Assembly (NCBI RefSeq): GCF_001655685.1
Contig: NZ_LYVF01000002.1
Coordinates: forward strand, 83,521 to 147,520
DNA: 64,000 nucleotides
Source: Desulfotomaculum copahuensis
GTDB taxonomy: Bacteria > Bacillota > Desulfotomaculia > Desulfotomaculales > Desulfovirgulaceae
Direction: 5' to 3'
Shown: piece by piece, positions 51,843 to 60,283 of the stretch
Layout of the letters: each line of letters opens with the position of its first letter
Numbering within the stretch: position 1 is the first letter of the stretch
Translations under genes and position numbers: made by a program
Notes under the pieces: model-generated
What the model saw: the letters and a program-made list of their open reading frames with translations, nothing else
What the model was told of the DNA's origin: nothing
The model's database searches: none

Positions 51843-52147
51843 GACTCACCTTCTTCCCGTGCCATCATTATGATTTAATTCACAGGGGAACTGAAGTCCG
51901 TCTGCTAACCTCCCGCAAAATTCATTTAAAGGGAAATTCCACAAAGGGAGGGATACATTCCTTCTTTTATATGGCTGGCGGTTTCGTTTTTATTGCATTT
52001 GTCACTGGCATGCCTCCCGTTTTTGGGTGGCAGTGGTATATACAACGTCCGCTGGCGGGAACATACAACCTTAACCCTGGTTATTCCTGGACAAATTTTG
52101 CCTGAATGAATATAATTGTCATTATTAACGCAGCAGGAGGCCGGCTT
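51843..52147. other. Intergenic region between divergent genes
   Basis: 305 bases holding the leftward promoter region of the ABC operon (a CATAAT box reads leftward near 51875) and the rightward promoter of the small gene at 52148. I found no other gene, repeat or clear operator. Confidence 0.35.
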
Positions 52148-52504
52148 ATGGACAAACCAGCCCGTTCGCAGTTATTTCAAGTCATCCGCATTCCGGCCTT
52201 AAGACAAAACCCGGTCACACATCATAGTGACCGGATAGTTATCGGGAAGCTGCCCGGGAATTATTATATAAAAGCGATCAATCTGGCGACAAATGTCTTC
52301 ACAGTTGAGCAGGATATTCCCGGTGAGCTGGTGCCGTTGAAAAAAGAACTAAACCCGCAGTGGTGGTGTGCCCGGATAGATGAGGACATCTATGGCGTGG
52401 CGGCCAGTTGGACGGAAGAAACTATCAGGAGATTTCCTATCTTATTATATGCGCACACCGGTAGGCGGCAGATATGGCCCCGGGTACACCGCCGATCTGA
52501 TTAG
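52148..52504 (+). CDS. Hypothetical protein
   Basis: 118 residues with no recognised family and no signal peptide. The central part (VIGKLPGNYYIKAINLATNV, then VEQDIPGELVPLKKELNPQW) looks like a genuine beta-rich protein, and ATG 52148 has GGAGG 7 bases upstream. The last 22 or so codons overlap the 3' end of the convergent CrtI-like gene by 68 bases, so the true C-terminus might be altered by mutation. Confidence 0.55.
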   Translation: MDKPARSQLFQVIRIPALRQNPVTHHSDRIVIGKLPGNYYIKAINLATNVFTVEQDIPGELVPLKKELNPQWWCARIDEDIYGVAASWTEETIRRFPILLYAHTGRRQIWPRVHRRSD

Positions 52505-53939
52505 CCCAGCAAGAACCGATCAGAAGATTTTTCACCGGGGTCTTTACCTCTATGCCCATGGTATTTTTATAAAACCTCTTTTTAGGATTCCAGCTGAAGG
52601 CGGATGTGGCCCCAGCGGTATTATGGGTAAACTTCTCATAAGTTAACGGGGTGGCCGCATCCTTATAATCGATCGCGCCTTTGAGCCCGGGAATGATAGC
52701 TTCAGCCCTGTCTATCATCGTTTCCATGGCTTTGTATTTTAGCTGCCTGTAAAGTTCCCTATTGCCGCCACCCCAATTTTGCATCCATTGAAAAGGGACG
52801 GTTGTTTGGAGCATAAGTGAGGATTTTCCCAGTGGAGCGAGGTCCTGGTTTACCATTGATGGTGAGTACAAATTAAAAGACGTTTTTTCAAAAAATCGTT
52901 CATCGGCGGAATCAGTAATATCATAATTCGAATTCAAATCAAGGAAGATAACGTGAGGGACGAGCATCTGCCCACGCATTTCCTCAGCGGGCATATTTAA
53001 GCCGAGATATACTGTAAACACCCCTTCCGATACCGGAGCAGTTTTTATTTTTTCACGCATTGGTTCTGAAATCAGGTTTTTTTGATCAAGCAGATTCAAC
53101 ATTGTCTTTTTATAATCGCATGCCGCAATAATGTAGTCCGCATTTATTTTTTCGCCATTGCATAAAACCCCTGCGGCAGCACCGTCTTTGGTGATTATGC
53201 GCTCAACCCGGGAGGCCGGCAAAAGCCTGCCGCCCTGTTTTTGAAAATTATCCGCCAGAATATCGGCCCAGGATTGCATACCCCCCTTGACCGTCCAGTA
53301 ATCATAGATTATCCCCGAGATGGCGCCTGCAATGAGAAATGCCGCCATATCGGCATAATAGCCCGTCCTGGAAAACATCCTGTATAACTTGGAGTCTTTT
53401 TCAAAAAAAATGCCGGCAAATCCCGACGTAGTCATGTTCCCGTATTTTTTCATCACGCCCGTGTTTTTTATGGCACCGGTCAGGTATGAAAATATGGACA
53501 CCAGGTAGGGAACCCCGCTGTAAAGATAAGGTATCGGCTTATCCATATCGCCCATGGCGGCCACCATACGGTCGGTTTCCTTGAAGAAGCCGTCAAGTCC
53601 CTGTTTTTCCCGCGGATACGCGGAATAGAGCATCTCCTTGAATTCACTGTAGGAACCGGGGACGCCATCAAAATCTGCGGCAACCCAGCGCGTTTGATGC
53701 CGCACAAACTCGATTCTATTATATACGCCAATGTCCTTCATAGCCTTGAACACCGTAGCCGAAGCCTCAAGGCCGAAAGTGCCGCTCTCGAAATAAAAAC
53801 CGTTTCTGCAAAAACCGGCGGTATAACCGCCGGGCGTCCGGTGGGATTCGAATATAGTAACGTCATGCCCTTTTTGGGCAAGCAAATTACCTGCCGTGAG
53901 GCCCCCGATACCGGAACCAATGATGATAATCTTTTTCAC
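52437..53939 (-). CDS. CrtI/CRTISO-like FAD-dependent oxidoreductase
   Basis: 500 residues of the phytoene desaturase/carotenoid isomerase-like family. The FAD motif is KKIIIIGSGIGGLTAGNLLA, followed by VTIFESHRTPGGYTAGF; the C-terminus has the second FAD contact NLLIGSCWANQIGGVPGAIS. GTG 53939 has AAAGGAG 9 bases upstream; an upstream in-frame ATG would add unrelated sequence. No carotenoid genes are nearby. Homologues in anaerobes may act on other polyene or quinone-like substrates; the real substrate is unknown. Confidence 0.88.
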   Translation of the reverse strand: MKKIIIIGSGIGGLTAGNLLAQKGHDVTIFESHRTPGGYTAGFCRNGFYFESGTFGLEASATVFKAMKDIGVYNRIEFVRHQTRWVAADFDGVPGSYSEFKEMLYSAYPREKQGLDGFFKETDRMVAAMGDMDKPIPYLYSGVPYLVSIFSYLTGAIKNTGVMKKYGNMTTSGFAGIFFEKDSKLYRMFSRTGYYADMAAFLIAGAISGIIYDYWTVKGGMQSWADILADNFQKQGGRLLPASRVERIITKDGAAAGVLCNGEKINADYIIAACDYKKTMLNLLDQKNLISEPMREKIKTAPVSEGVFTVYLGLNMPAEEMRGQMLVPHVIFLDLNSNYDITDSADERFFEKTSFNLYSPSMVNQDLAPLGKSSLMLQTTVPFQWMQNWGGGNRELYRQLKYKAMETMIDRAEAIIPGLKGAIDYKDAATPLTYEKFTHNTAGATSAFSWNPKKRFYKNTMGIEVKTPVKNLLIGSCWANQIGGVPGAISAAYRCAHIIR

Positions 53940-54025
53940 TGAACAAATCTCCTTTCGCCGGGCATGGCCCGCGCTCCAGCAACCGGGGTTGATTCCCCTT
54001 TCCACCCGGGCAGCCGTTCCGTCTT

Positions 54026-54397
54026 TTAGCAGGCCGGCGGCTTGCCGTTCCAACGGCCCAAGCGGTTCAAGCGGTTCAAAGGCAGGTTGAAGAGAGTCAC
54101 CAGCAGGGAAACGGCCAGGGCCGGCCAGAACCCCGGAACCGCAAATCCCGCGACTATCCAGTTCGTCAACATCACCATCCAGGTATTGATGACCAGTGTA
54201 AACAGGCCGAGGGTGATGAGATTAACGGGCAGGGCAACCAGCAACAGAAATGGACGGATTAGCACATGCAGCACTGTAAGCACCGTCCCGGCCAACAGCC
54301 CCGCCCATATATCGTTCAAGACCACTGCCGGCACAACCAGCGCGGCCGCATACAAGGCAAGCGAATTGGCGGCGATCCTGAGAACCAGCCTGCTCAT
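54026..54397 (-). CDS. Phage-holin-4-2/YvlD family membrane protein
   Basis: 123 residues with four hydrophobic segments, in the order LALYAAALVVPAVVL, LLAGTVLTVLHVLIRPFLLL, LITLGLFTLVINTWMVML and FWPALAVSLLVTLFNLPL. The motif RPFLLLVALPVNLITLGLFT is typical of the family. It is the YvlD-type member of a four-gene leftward operon. ATG 54397 has AGGTGG 5 bases upstream. Confidence 0.85.
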   Translation of the reverse strand: MSRLVLRIAANSLALYAAALVVPAVVLNDIWAGLLAGTVLTVLHVLIRPFLLLVALPVNLITLGLFTLVINTWMVMLTNWIVAGFAVPGFWPALAVSLLVTLFNLPLNRLNRLGRWNGKPPAC

Positions 54398-54412
54398 CCG
54401 GTCCACCTCAAC

Positions 54413-54736
54413 TTAATAAAGTTCAACGGATACCCTGTTTTTGCCGGCTCTCACTTCCACCAGGCGAAATCTGCCGTACTTGCGCATTTCCCGGAACAGC
54501 TGCAGACAGACCGTCAGCATCGATTCCACGGATATCCGGCCCGCGCCGGATTCGCCCCGGTCATTGCGCATGCCGCGCAGTCGCCGCGTGGCAAGCAGAT
54601 CGAACAGGCGGGCGAGATCGGAGAAAGCGGCCAAGGTCAGATCAAGGACGAACAACGGGACGGGAATGACCAGCCGGTGAAACCCGCCCCGGGACACCCC
54701 GATCAGCATGAAAAGGCTCTGCCGTCTACTCCACAT
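54413..54736 (-). CDS. Hypothetical small protein of the YvlB-type operon
   Basis: 107 residues. A single hydrophobic stretch (RLVIPVPLFVLDLTLAAFSD) in the N-terminal third is followed by a basic linker and a mixed C-terminal part ending FRLVEVRAGKNRVSVELY. I do not recognise the family. Its ATG overlaps the end of the preceding gene by 11 bases and the YvlD-like gene starts 16 bases behind it, which strongly suggests that it is a real operon member. Confidence 0.7.
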   Translation of the reverse strand: MWSRRQSLFMLIGVSRGGFHRLVIPVPLFVLDLTLAAFSDLARLFDLLATRRLRGMRNDRGESGAGRISVESMLTVCLQLFREMRKYGRFRLVEVRAGKNRVSVELY

Positions 54737-55142
54737 ATATCTCCACCCTGATCCTTCCCTTCACAGGATCTTCGATGTCCACATCAACCAGCTTACCATC
54801 CTCCAGACCCTGGTTAATCAGGTTCATCAGTTCTTCGAAGTCAATCTTTGACAAGTCCAGCCCTCTCCCCGCCATTTCCCGGCGCGCTTCGCCGGGTATA
54901 AGGCCGGCAATCATGTTTCCAAGGCGGGAAGCCACCTTCAGCAGGCTGAGCGGAATGTTGACATTGACTTTCGCCTCGGCGCTGTCCACGTGCACCCGCA
55001 GAAAACGGTCTTTGAGCTCTTTCTCCGCTCCTGAAGGCTTTGTCCCTGGTTCGTCCATCGCATCCAGAAGTTCCGCTCCTTCTTCAACGGAAATTTTTCC
55101 GTCCCGCACCATCTGCAGGAGTTTACTCTTCTCATCACTCAT
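54726..55142 (-). CDS. SHOCT-like/YvlB-type protein
   Basis: 138 residues. The N-terminal SHOCT-like helix pair is KSKLLQMVRDGKISVEEGAE followed by LLDAMDEP; the middle has RVHVDSAEAKVNVNIPLSLL, as in the YvlB/DUF4097-type N-terminal region. The C-terminus is acidic. In Bacillus the yvlABCD genes respond to envelope stress. It starts 4 bases after the DUF2089 gene, in one operon with it. Confidence 0.82.
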   Translation of the reverse strand: MSDEKSKLLQMVRDGKISVEEGAELLDAMDEPGTKPSGAEKELKDRFLRVHVDSAEAKVNVNIPLSLLKVASRLGNMIAGLIPGEARREMAGRGLDLSKIDFEELMNLINQGLEDGKLVDVDIEDPVKGRIRVEIYVE

Positions 55143-55146
55143 CTTT

Positions 55147-55548
55147 TTACCTCATTTCCAATTTATTTGACTGCTGCTTTTTCAGCAGCCTGGCGGCCTC
55201 CTGGACGGAGATCTCACCCTTTTCCAATGCGCTAAGAATATCTTGTTTCAAAACCCTTTTTTCGCCGTCCTCATGCTTTTGCACTTTATAGCCCAAAGAC
55301 TGAATCACACCGTCGAGACGGTTGCGAACCGTGGGATAGGAAATACCCAGTTCTTTTTCCACATCCTTGATGTTGCCGCGGCACTTGAGAAAGACTTCGA
55401 TGAACTCCCGCTGCTCGACCGGCAGCTTGCAGAACTTGCAGGGAGTGAAGCTGCCCTCAATCCGCGTTTGGCAATAGCTGCAGGAGAGGCTGCTGATCAT
55501 CATCTCGTGTCCGCAAACCGGACAGCAATTTGGCGCCTTGAATTTCAC
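55147..55548 (-). CDS. DUF2089 family zinc-ribbon/HTH regulator
   Basis: 133 residues. The N-terminus is a zinc ribbon (CCPVCGHEMM, CSYCQTRIEG, CKFCKLP), followed by a helix-turn-helix (RGNIKDVEKELGISYPTVRN). The C-terminus is a short SHOCT-like helix pair, ALEKGEISVQEAARLLKK, that closely resembles the N-terminus of the next gene product. Probably the regulator of this four-gene operon. The start is GTG 55548 after GAGGGTG. Confidence 0.88.
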   Translation of the reverse strand: MKFKAPNCCPVCGHEMMISSLSCSYCQTRIEGSFTPCKFCKLPVEQREFIEVFLKCRGNIKDVEKELGISYPTVRNRLDGVIQSLGYKVQKHEDGEKRVLKQDILSALEKGEISVQEAARLLKKQQSNKLEMR

Positions 55549-55789
55549 CCATTCACCCTCTTCATTGACCGCGGCTTTTTTGAATTAAACCCATTCTAGT
55601 ATGATCAGTTAAATTTGTCAATACTAACTTTAATATTTTTAAGCCACTTATTAATTATATTAATACCGGATTGTCCGGCCATTGAACCGGGCACCTTTTG
55701 GGGCCGGAACTGTCCGGCGCGGAGGTTATCCCATTGACCACGGCGTTAATATTTGTTACACTTTTCACGATGGCCGGGGAGGGATCACT

Positions 55790-56161
55790 GTGAACATCGA
55801 CCGTTTTCAAAAACTGGCGGATAAGCTGGTGGAAAAGATACCGGCAAAATTTCTGCGCGGTTTAAACGGCGGGATCGTTGTCGTTGAGGATGCCGTGCCC
55901 GATCCAGAAATCGACGGTGTCTACACCCTGGGCGAGTACGTTGATGATCCGTACGGCCTGGGCTGTTTTGTAGTTATTTACCACGGTTCCTTTGCCGCCC
56001 TCTTTAAAGGGGAACCCGGGCACGTATGGGAAAAGGAATTATGGGCAACCATTCTGCACGAAATCCAGCACCACCTGGAGGGTCTGGCCGGAGTTGATGA
56101 TCTCGGCCAAGAGGACATCAGGATGTGGCAAGAACTTAAAAGGCAGGCCGGGAAGGCTTAA
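55790..56161 (+). CDS. Minimal zincin metallopeptidase family protein
   Basis: 123 residues of the small zincin family (PF06262-like). The zinc motif is ATILHEIQHHLEGLAG, with the HEXXH core and a downstream acidic segment DDLGQEDIRMW. GTG 55790 has GGGGAGGG about 6 bases upstream; in-frame sequence before it does not resemble the family. It has no signal peptide. Peptidase activity is presumed from the motif only. Confidence 0.87.
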   Translation: MNIDRFQKLADKLVEKIPAKFLRGLNGGIVVVEDAVPDPEIDGVYTLGEYVDDPYGLGCFVVIYHGSFAALFKGEPGHVWEKELWATILHEIQHHLEGLAGVDDLGQEDIRMWQELKRQAGKA

Positions 56162-56273
56162 TGAACCGATCCCGGGTGCCTGATTATTGAAAGGTAATCC
56201 GTCTTTTTCTTTCACCAACAAAGTTAATATATTGACATGCGCTCACAACCATAAGAAGGGGCATCTGAAGATT

Positions 56274-56840
56274 TTAACCACGCTTCAAGTATTCCGCCGC
56301 ATCAGCCAGATCCGACGCGATGAGTTTAAGCAGGTTGGGCCGGCGCCGGGCGGCAAGGGGATGATAAGTTGCCAGCGCCGGCAGGTTTTCGTATGCCAAC
56401 CGGCGGCCGCGCAGGTCCTTCACCTCATGGCCGGAAAATAGTGTCCCTGTAACCACGTTGCCCATGCAAACAAGCAGGCGGGGCCTCATATCCATAATTT
56501 GTTCTTTCAGGTACGGCAGGCAGGCGGAACGCGAACTCTCCCGGTCGTAGGAGCGGATAGGCCGGCATTTGAGCAAAAACGTCAGAAAAACGTCTTCCGG
56601 TCTGAGCCCGCCCCTTTCCATCGCCTCCCGCAGGGCGAGCCGCGTGCCGCAGACAAAAGGGCGCCCTTCTTTGTCTTCCCTGGCCCCCGGATTGTCCAGA
56701 ATAATCATGACCGGCGCCCCGGGGGTCCCTTCCCCCCAGATTACCCGCTTCCGCTGGCCGGCCAGGCCGCACCTGGCGCATTCCCGGGCTTCAACCGGGG
56801 CAGTGAGCTCCGGCCACGGCGAAATTACGGCCAATTTCAT
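56274..56840 (-). CDS. Uracil-DNA glycosylase, family 4-like
   Basis: 188 residues. Cluster cysteines are in ARECARCGLAGQR, LLKCRPIRSYD and SACLPYLKEQI, as in the [4Fe-4S] family 4/5 glycosylases. The C-terminal catalytic-loop motif is ATYHPLAARRRPN. The first motif, normally GEAPGxxED, is changed to LDNPGAREDKEGRPF: the Gly-Glu pair is lost but ED is kept. It may therefore be a divergent branch with altered activity. The ATG at 56840 begins MKLAVISPW. Confidence 0.85.
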   Translation of the reverse strand: MKLAVISPWPELTAPVEARECARCGLAGQRKRVIWGEGTPGAPVMIILDNPGAREDKEGRPFVCGTRLALREAMERGGLRPEDVFLTFLLKCRPIRSYDRESSRSACLPYLKEQIMDMRPRLLVCMGNVVTGTLFSGHEVKDLRGRRLAYENLPALATYHPLAARRRPNLLKLIASDLADAAEYLKRG

Positions 56841-56891
56841 ACCTCCGGGTAAACATTATTTGTTAAGCATTTTTGCCTGTAAACGCAGTGC

Positions 56892-57209
56892 CTATACCAG
56901 TATAATTTCCATGTTCTGCAGACAGTGCCAATTCCGGCTCCCTGCGATTGCCACCGTGACTTTTGAACCGTGTCTTCTGTAACGCTTCATACGATACCGG
57001 TCCTTTACACGCATTGCAAATGATGAATTGACATTTTTCCAGCCATGGTATATAAATTCGTGCCGGAAAAGCCCTTTAACAGCCGCATGGACCTGTATTC
57101 CCGGACTGACACTACGAATCTTTACTGCCGGAGAAATATCCCGTCTTATTTTTTGCGCACACTGACAGACCGCCATTAGAGCTCCAGGTATACCGGGAAG
57201 GCTGTTCAC
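56892..57209 (-). CDS. Possible small basic protein coupled to the kinase gene
   Basis: 105 codons starting at GTG 57209, which overlaps the stop codon of the sensor kinase gene by 4 bases (GTGA). The product is basic (FRHEFIYHGWKNVNSSFAMR, then DRYRMKRYRRHGSKVTVAIA) and belongs to no family I know. ATG 57176 is an alternative start. The stop-start coupling favours a real gene, but codon usage is ordinary and no function can be given. Confidence 0.4.
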   Translation of the reverse strand: MNSLPGIPGALMAVCQCAQKIRRDISPAVKIRSVSPGIQVHAAVKGLFRHEFIYHGWKNVNSSFAMRVKDRYRMKRYRRHGSKVTVAIAGSRNWHCLQNMEIILV

Positions 57210-58654
57210 GGAGTCACTGCCGGAATGCTGATTTTGACGCAGGCCCCGCCGGCAGGGGCATTAAATGCTGCAATCGTACCCCCGTGTTTTTCCACCAGGG
57301 TTTTAGCGATATACAGCCCCAAGCCGGAGTGGCCTTTTGAGCGCGAACTTTCGCCGGCCCCGCGGTAGAACTTTTTAAAGACGTTGGGCAGGTCTTCCGG
57401 GGCAAAACCGGGACCGGAATCGCAAAAAGTCATGGTCAGCTCAGTTTCCGTCAAATTAACCTCCCAGCTGATGTTTCCTCCCCGGGGCGTAAAACGCAGG
57501 CTGTTGCTGAAAAGGTTGTCCAGGACTTCCGCCAGACGATCCGGATCCAGCGCCAGGGGCCGGTTATTGGCCCTTTGGTCGTCAAGCCTGGCCGTAAAGC
57601 CGGTTCCCTCCGCCATCGCCATTTCCCGGTAAGAAGCAGCCTTCTCCGCTACATAAGCCGGTATATCCACCGGACGGCGGTTCACGGTAAACTCCGGCGC
57701 GTCTATTTCCGCCACCGCCCGCATTTCATTCACCAACCGGATTACCCGCCCGGTGTTGCGGTTGATCGTTTGCAGGTATTTTTCCAGGCGCTCCGGATGT
57801 TCCCCGCCCCTTTCCAAAAGCCCCTCGACGTGACCCCGGATGATGGTCAATGGCGTCCGCAGATCATGGGTGAGCGCCGCGATCATCTCCCGCCTTTCTT
57901 CCTCCACCCGCCACTGACGGACCAGGGATTGCCGCAGGGCGTCCCGCATGGTTTCAAAGGCCCGGGATAATTGTCCGATTTCGTTATTGGCTTCGTAACT
58001 GATGGTGAAATCCAAGTCCTGCCGCCGGATGCGCTGCGCAGCAGTAATCAGTTCCCGCACCGGCCGGTTTAAACGCCGGGAAAAGCTCCGGGCAACCCAG
58101 TAAGTGAAAAAAACAAAGGAGGCAAAAGGGGCCAGCCCCATCCCCAGTATCAGCAACCCCGGCCAGTATTTCTGACCGGGATTGGCTGCCGTTGCCTGCA
58201 ACCGGTAGCGCAGGGCCACGGCGCCGGCCAGGTGCCCGTTGGCAAGTAAAGGTACGAATCTGGTCACTGTTGCCGCGAAAGGATCACCGGTAACTTTATT
58301 TGTATTCAATACCCGGATTAATTCCGCCCCGCTCCCCACTACCGGACCGGCAATAGTACCATAGCGAATATTCCCGTCCCTGTCCAGTACCTGGTACTGC
58401 ATCCCTTCCCCCGGGACAACCTGTTCCAGGGCGGTCCGGCGCGCGGGGTCCAGAAGAAACACCCCCTGCTCTTGAATGTATTTTTCAACGGCAGGCAGCT
58501 TCTTTTCGTAATAGTTGGCGGGTAAAACCGGAAGCTGACGCCAAACCAGCAGGGCGGCGCCCCAAATGCCCAGGGTGGTGATAAAGCTGAGCAGCAGCAC
58601 CAAAACAAAGCTGATCATGAATTGGTGTTTGAGGGGAAGTTTGGCTATGCTCAC
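57206..58654 (-). CDS. Sensor histidine kinase
   Basis: 482 residues. Two membrane segments (FMISFVLVLLLSFITTLGIW and a second, LLILGMGLAPFASFVFFTYW) enclose an outer sensor domain of about 130 residues. Next come HAMP, the H-box in IAALTHDLRTPLTIIRG, the N-box in DNLFSNSLRFTPRGG and the G-boxes in FCDSGPGFAPEDLP and HSGLGLYIAKTLVEKHGG. The start is GTG 58654, with GGAGG 8 bases upstream; GTGA overlaps the response regulator stop. It senses an unknown signal at the cell surface, plausibly a peptide antibiotic given the divergent ABC genes. Confidence 0.93.
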   Translation of the reverse strand: MSIAKLPLKHQFMISFVLVLLLSFITTLGIWGAALLVWRQLPVLPANYYEKKLPAVEKYIQEQGVFLLDPARRTALEQVVPGEGMQYQVLDRDGNIRYGTIAGPVVGSGAELIRVLNTNKVTGDPFAATVTRFVPLLANGHLAGAVALRYRLQATAANPGQKYWPGLLILGMGLAPFASFVFFTYWVARSFSRRLNRPVRELITAAQRIRRQDLDFTISYEANNEIGQLSRAFETMRDALRQSLVRQWRVEEERREMIAALTHDLRTPLTIIRGHVEGLLERGGEHPERLEKYLQTINRNTGRVIRLVNEMRAVAEIDAPEFTVNRRPVDIPAYVAEKAASYREMAMAEGTGFTARLDDQRANNRPLALDPDRLAEVLDNLFSNSLRFTPRGGNISWEVNLTETELTMTFCDSGPGFAPEDLPNVFKKFYRGAGESSRSKGHSGLGLYIAKTLVEKHGGTIAAFNAPAGGACVKISIPAVTP

Positions 58655-59346
58655 CGCTGCCGCCTCCATTTGTAGCCGGCTCCCCAAACGGTGGCCAGAT
58701 AGCCGTCCGGGGCCGGGCATCCTGCCGCCGCCAGTTTGGCCCGTATTTTTTTCACGTGTTCGGTTACCGTGCTGGAATCACCGGCCGCTTCCAGCCCCCA
58801 TACTCTTTCGTAAATTTGCTCTCTGGAAAACACCTGCTCCGGGTGCAGGGCCAAAAACTCCATGATGGCAAATTCGCGGTTCGTCACGGGAATATTCTTC
58901 TCCTGCCAGCAAACGGTATGACCCTTTAAATCCAGGGTGAGTCCGTCAAAACGCAATACACTGCGGCTGCGGCGGTCCATAGAACGCCTCTCCCGGCGCA
59001 GGTGGGCGCTGATCCGCGCCTTCAGTTCCCGGAGGCTGAAAGGCTTGACCATGTAGTCGTCACCACCGGTGGCCAACCCCCGCACACGATCGTCCTCGCC
59101 CTGCCGGGCGCTTAAAAAAATAACCGGGCAGGAAACTTCGTCGCGAATGGCCCGGCAGACCGCATACCCGTCACACCCCGGCAGCATGATATCCAAAATA
59201 ATCAAATCCGGTTGTTTTTTTGCGGCAGCAATTGCGTTTTCCCCATTGCCGGCCGTCCAGACCTGGTAGCCCTCATCGGTCAGGGCGTCGCGAATGAAAG
59301 CCACTATTTCCTCCTCATCATCCACCACCAGGATTTTTTCTGACAT
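58651..59346 (-). CDS. OmpR-family response regulator
   Basis: 231 residues. The receiver domain has the acidic pair in KILVVDDEEEIV, the phosphorylated Asp in DLIILDIMLPGCDGY, and KPFSLRELKAR. A winged-helix output domain of the OmpR/PhoB type follows (NREFAIMEFLALHPEQVFSR, then VTEHVKKIRAKL). ATG 59346 has AGGTG 7 bases upstream; in-frame upstream starts are unlikely. It is the first gene of a leftward operon, divergent from the LanFEG-like transporter, which it probably controls. Confidence 0.95.
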   Translation of the reverse strand: MSEKILVVDDEEEIVAFIRDALTDEGYQVWTAGNGENAIAAAKKQPDLIILDIMLPGCDGYAVCRAIRDEVSCPVIFLSARQGEDDRVRGLATGGDDYMVKPFSLRELKARISAHLRRERRSMDRRSRSVLRFDGLTLDLKGHTVCWQEKNIPVTNREFAIMEFLALHPEQVFSREQIYERVWGLEAAGDSSTVTEHVKKIRAKLAAAGCPAPDGYLATVWGAGYKWRRQR

Positions 59347-59584
59347 AATGGCACACCTGCCGATCATCTCAAGTGGGATCAACAGCTCCCGATCCTGCTT
59401 ATATCTTATCCCATCCAGTATAAACCATCAAGGAATGTCATGTCATGACTAACGGATTAATAGGAGTTATGCTGCAAATCCCCGGAAGTGAATTTTATAG
59501 CTTTCGCCCCGGTCTTTATGAATTCTTTATAATTATTTGCTAAGCTATTTCTCGTTCAAGAAATTTGTAGGGAGGAAGGAAAAA

Positions 59585-60283
59585 ATGACGGCATACCTGC
59601 TTGAAACCAGAAACTTAAAGAAGTATTTTGGCCGGCAGCCGGCTGTAAACGGTGTTTCCCTGCAGATCCCGGCAGGCTCGATATACGGGTTGCTGGGCCC
59701 GAACGGGGCGGGGAAAACGACCACTTTAAAGATGCTCACCGGGCTTTTGCGCCCCAGCAATGGAGAAATTACCGTTTTCGGCGAACCATGGCAAAGAAAG
59801 CATCTGGAACGCATCGGAGCGCTGATTGAGTCCCCTGCTTTATACGGAAATTTAACCGCCCAGGAAAATCTACTGGTGCATACAAAGTTGATGGGGCTGC
59901 CCAATGACAGAATTGATGCGGTGCTGGAAACGGTCGACTTAAAGAATACGGGCTCAAAAACAGCCGCCCAGTTTTCCACCGGCATGAAGCAAAGGCTGGG
60001 CATCGCCATCGCCCTTTTAGGCAGCCCGGAATTACTCATTCTTGATGAGCCGGCGAATGGTCTTGATCCCTTCGGCATTCAGGAACTGCGTGAACTAATC
60101 CGCTCTTTCCCGGCAAAAGGAATGACCGTTATTCTATCCAGCCACATACTGACAGAAGTTGCCCAACTCGTGGACCACATTGGTATCATCAGTGACGGCA
60201 AACTGAAATACCAGGGCGCAATCAGCCATGACGAGGATCTGGAAGCACTGTTTATGCAGGCGGTAAGGGGGGCGAAAAAATGA
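59585..60283 (+). CDS. LanF-like immunity ABC transporter ATPase
   Basis: 232 residues. Walker A is GPNGAGKTT, the signature is QFSTGMKQRLGIAIALLGSP and Walker B is LLILDEPANGLDPFG. The segment IGALIESPALYGNLTAQENL contains a Glu in place of the usual Q-loop Gln, the E-loop typical of lantibiotic-immunity (LanF) and BcrA-type ATPases. SD GGGAGG precedes ATG 59585. Two permease genes overlap behind it. No bacteriocin structural or modification genes are visible, so this is probably a resistance module against foreign peptides. Confidence 0.9.
   Translation: MTAYLLETRNLKKYFGRQPAVNGVSLQIPAGSIYGLLGPNGAGKTTTLKMLTGLLRPSNGEITVFGEPWQRKHLERIGALIESPALYGNLTAQENLLVHTKLMGLPNDRIDAVLETVDLKNTGSKTAAQFSTGMKQRLGIAIALLGSPELLILDEPANGLDPFGIQELRELIRSFPAKGMTVILSSHILTEVAQLVDHIGIISDGKLKYQGAISHDEDLEALFMQAVRGAKK

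Noticed and set aside
53842..53854. GGATTCGAAT-like tRNA T-arm motif
   Set aside because: It lies inside the CrtI-like coding sequence and no cloverleaf can be formed around it.
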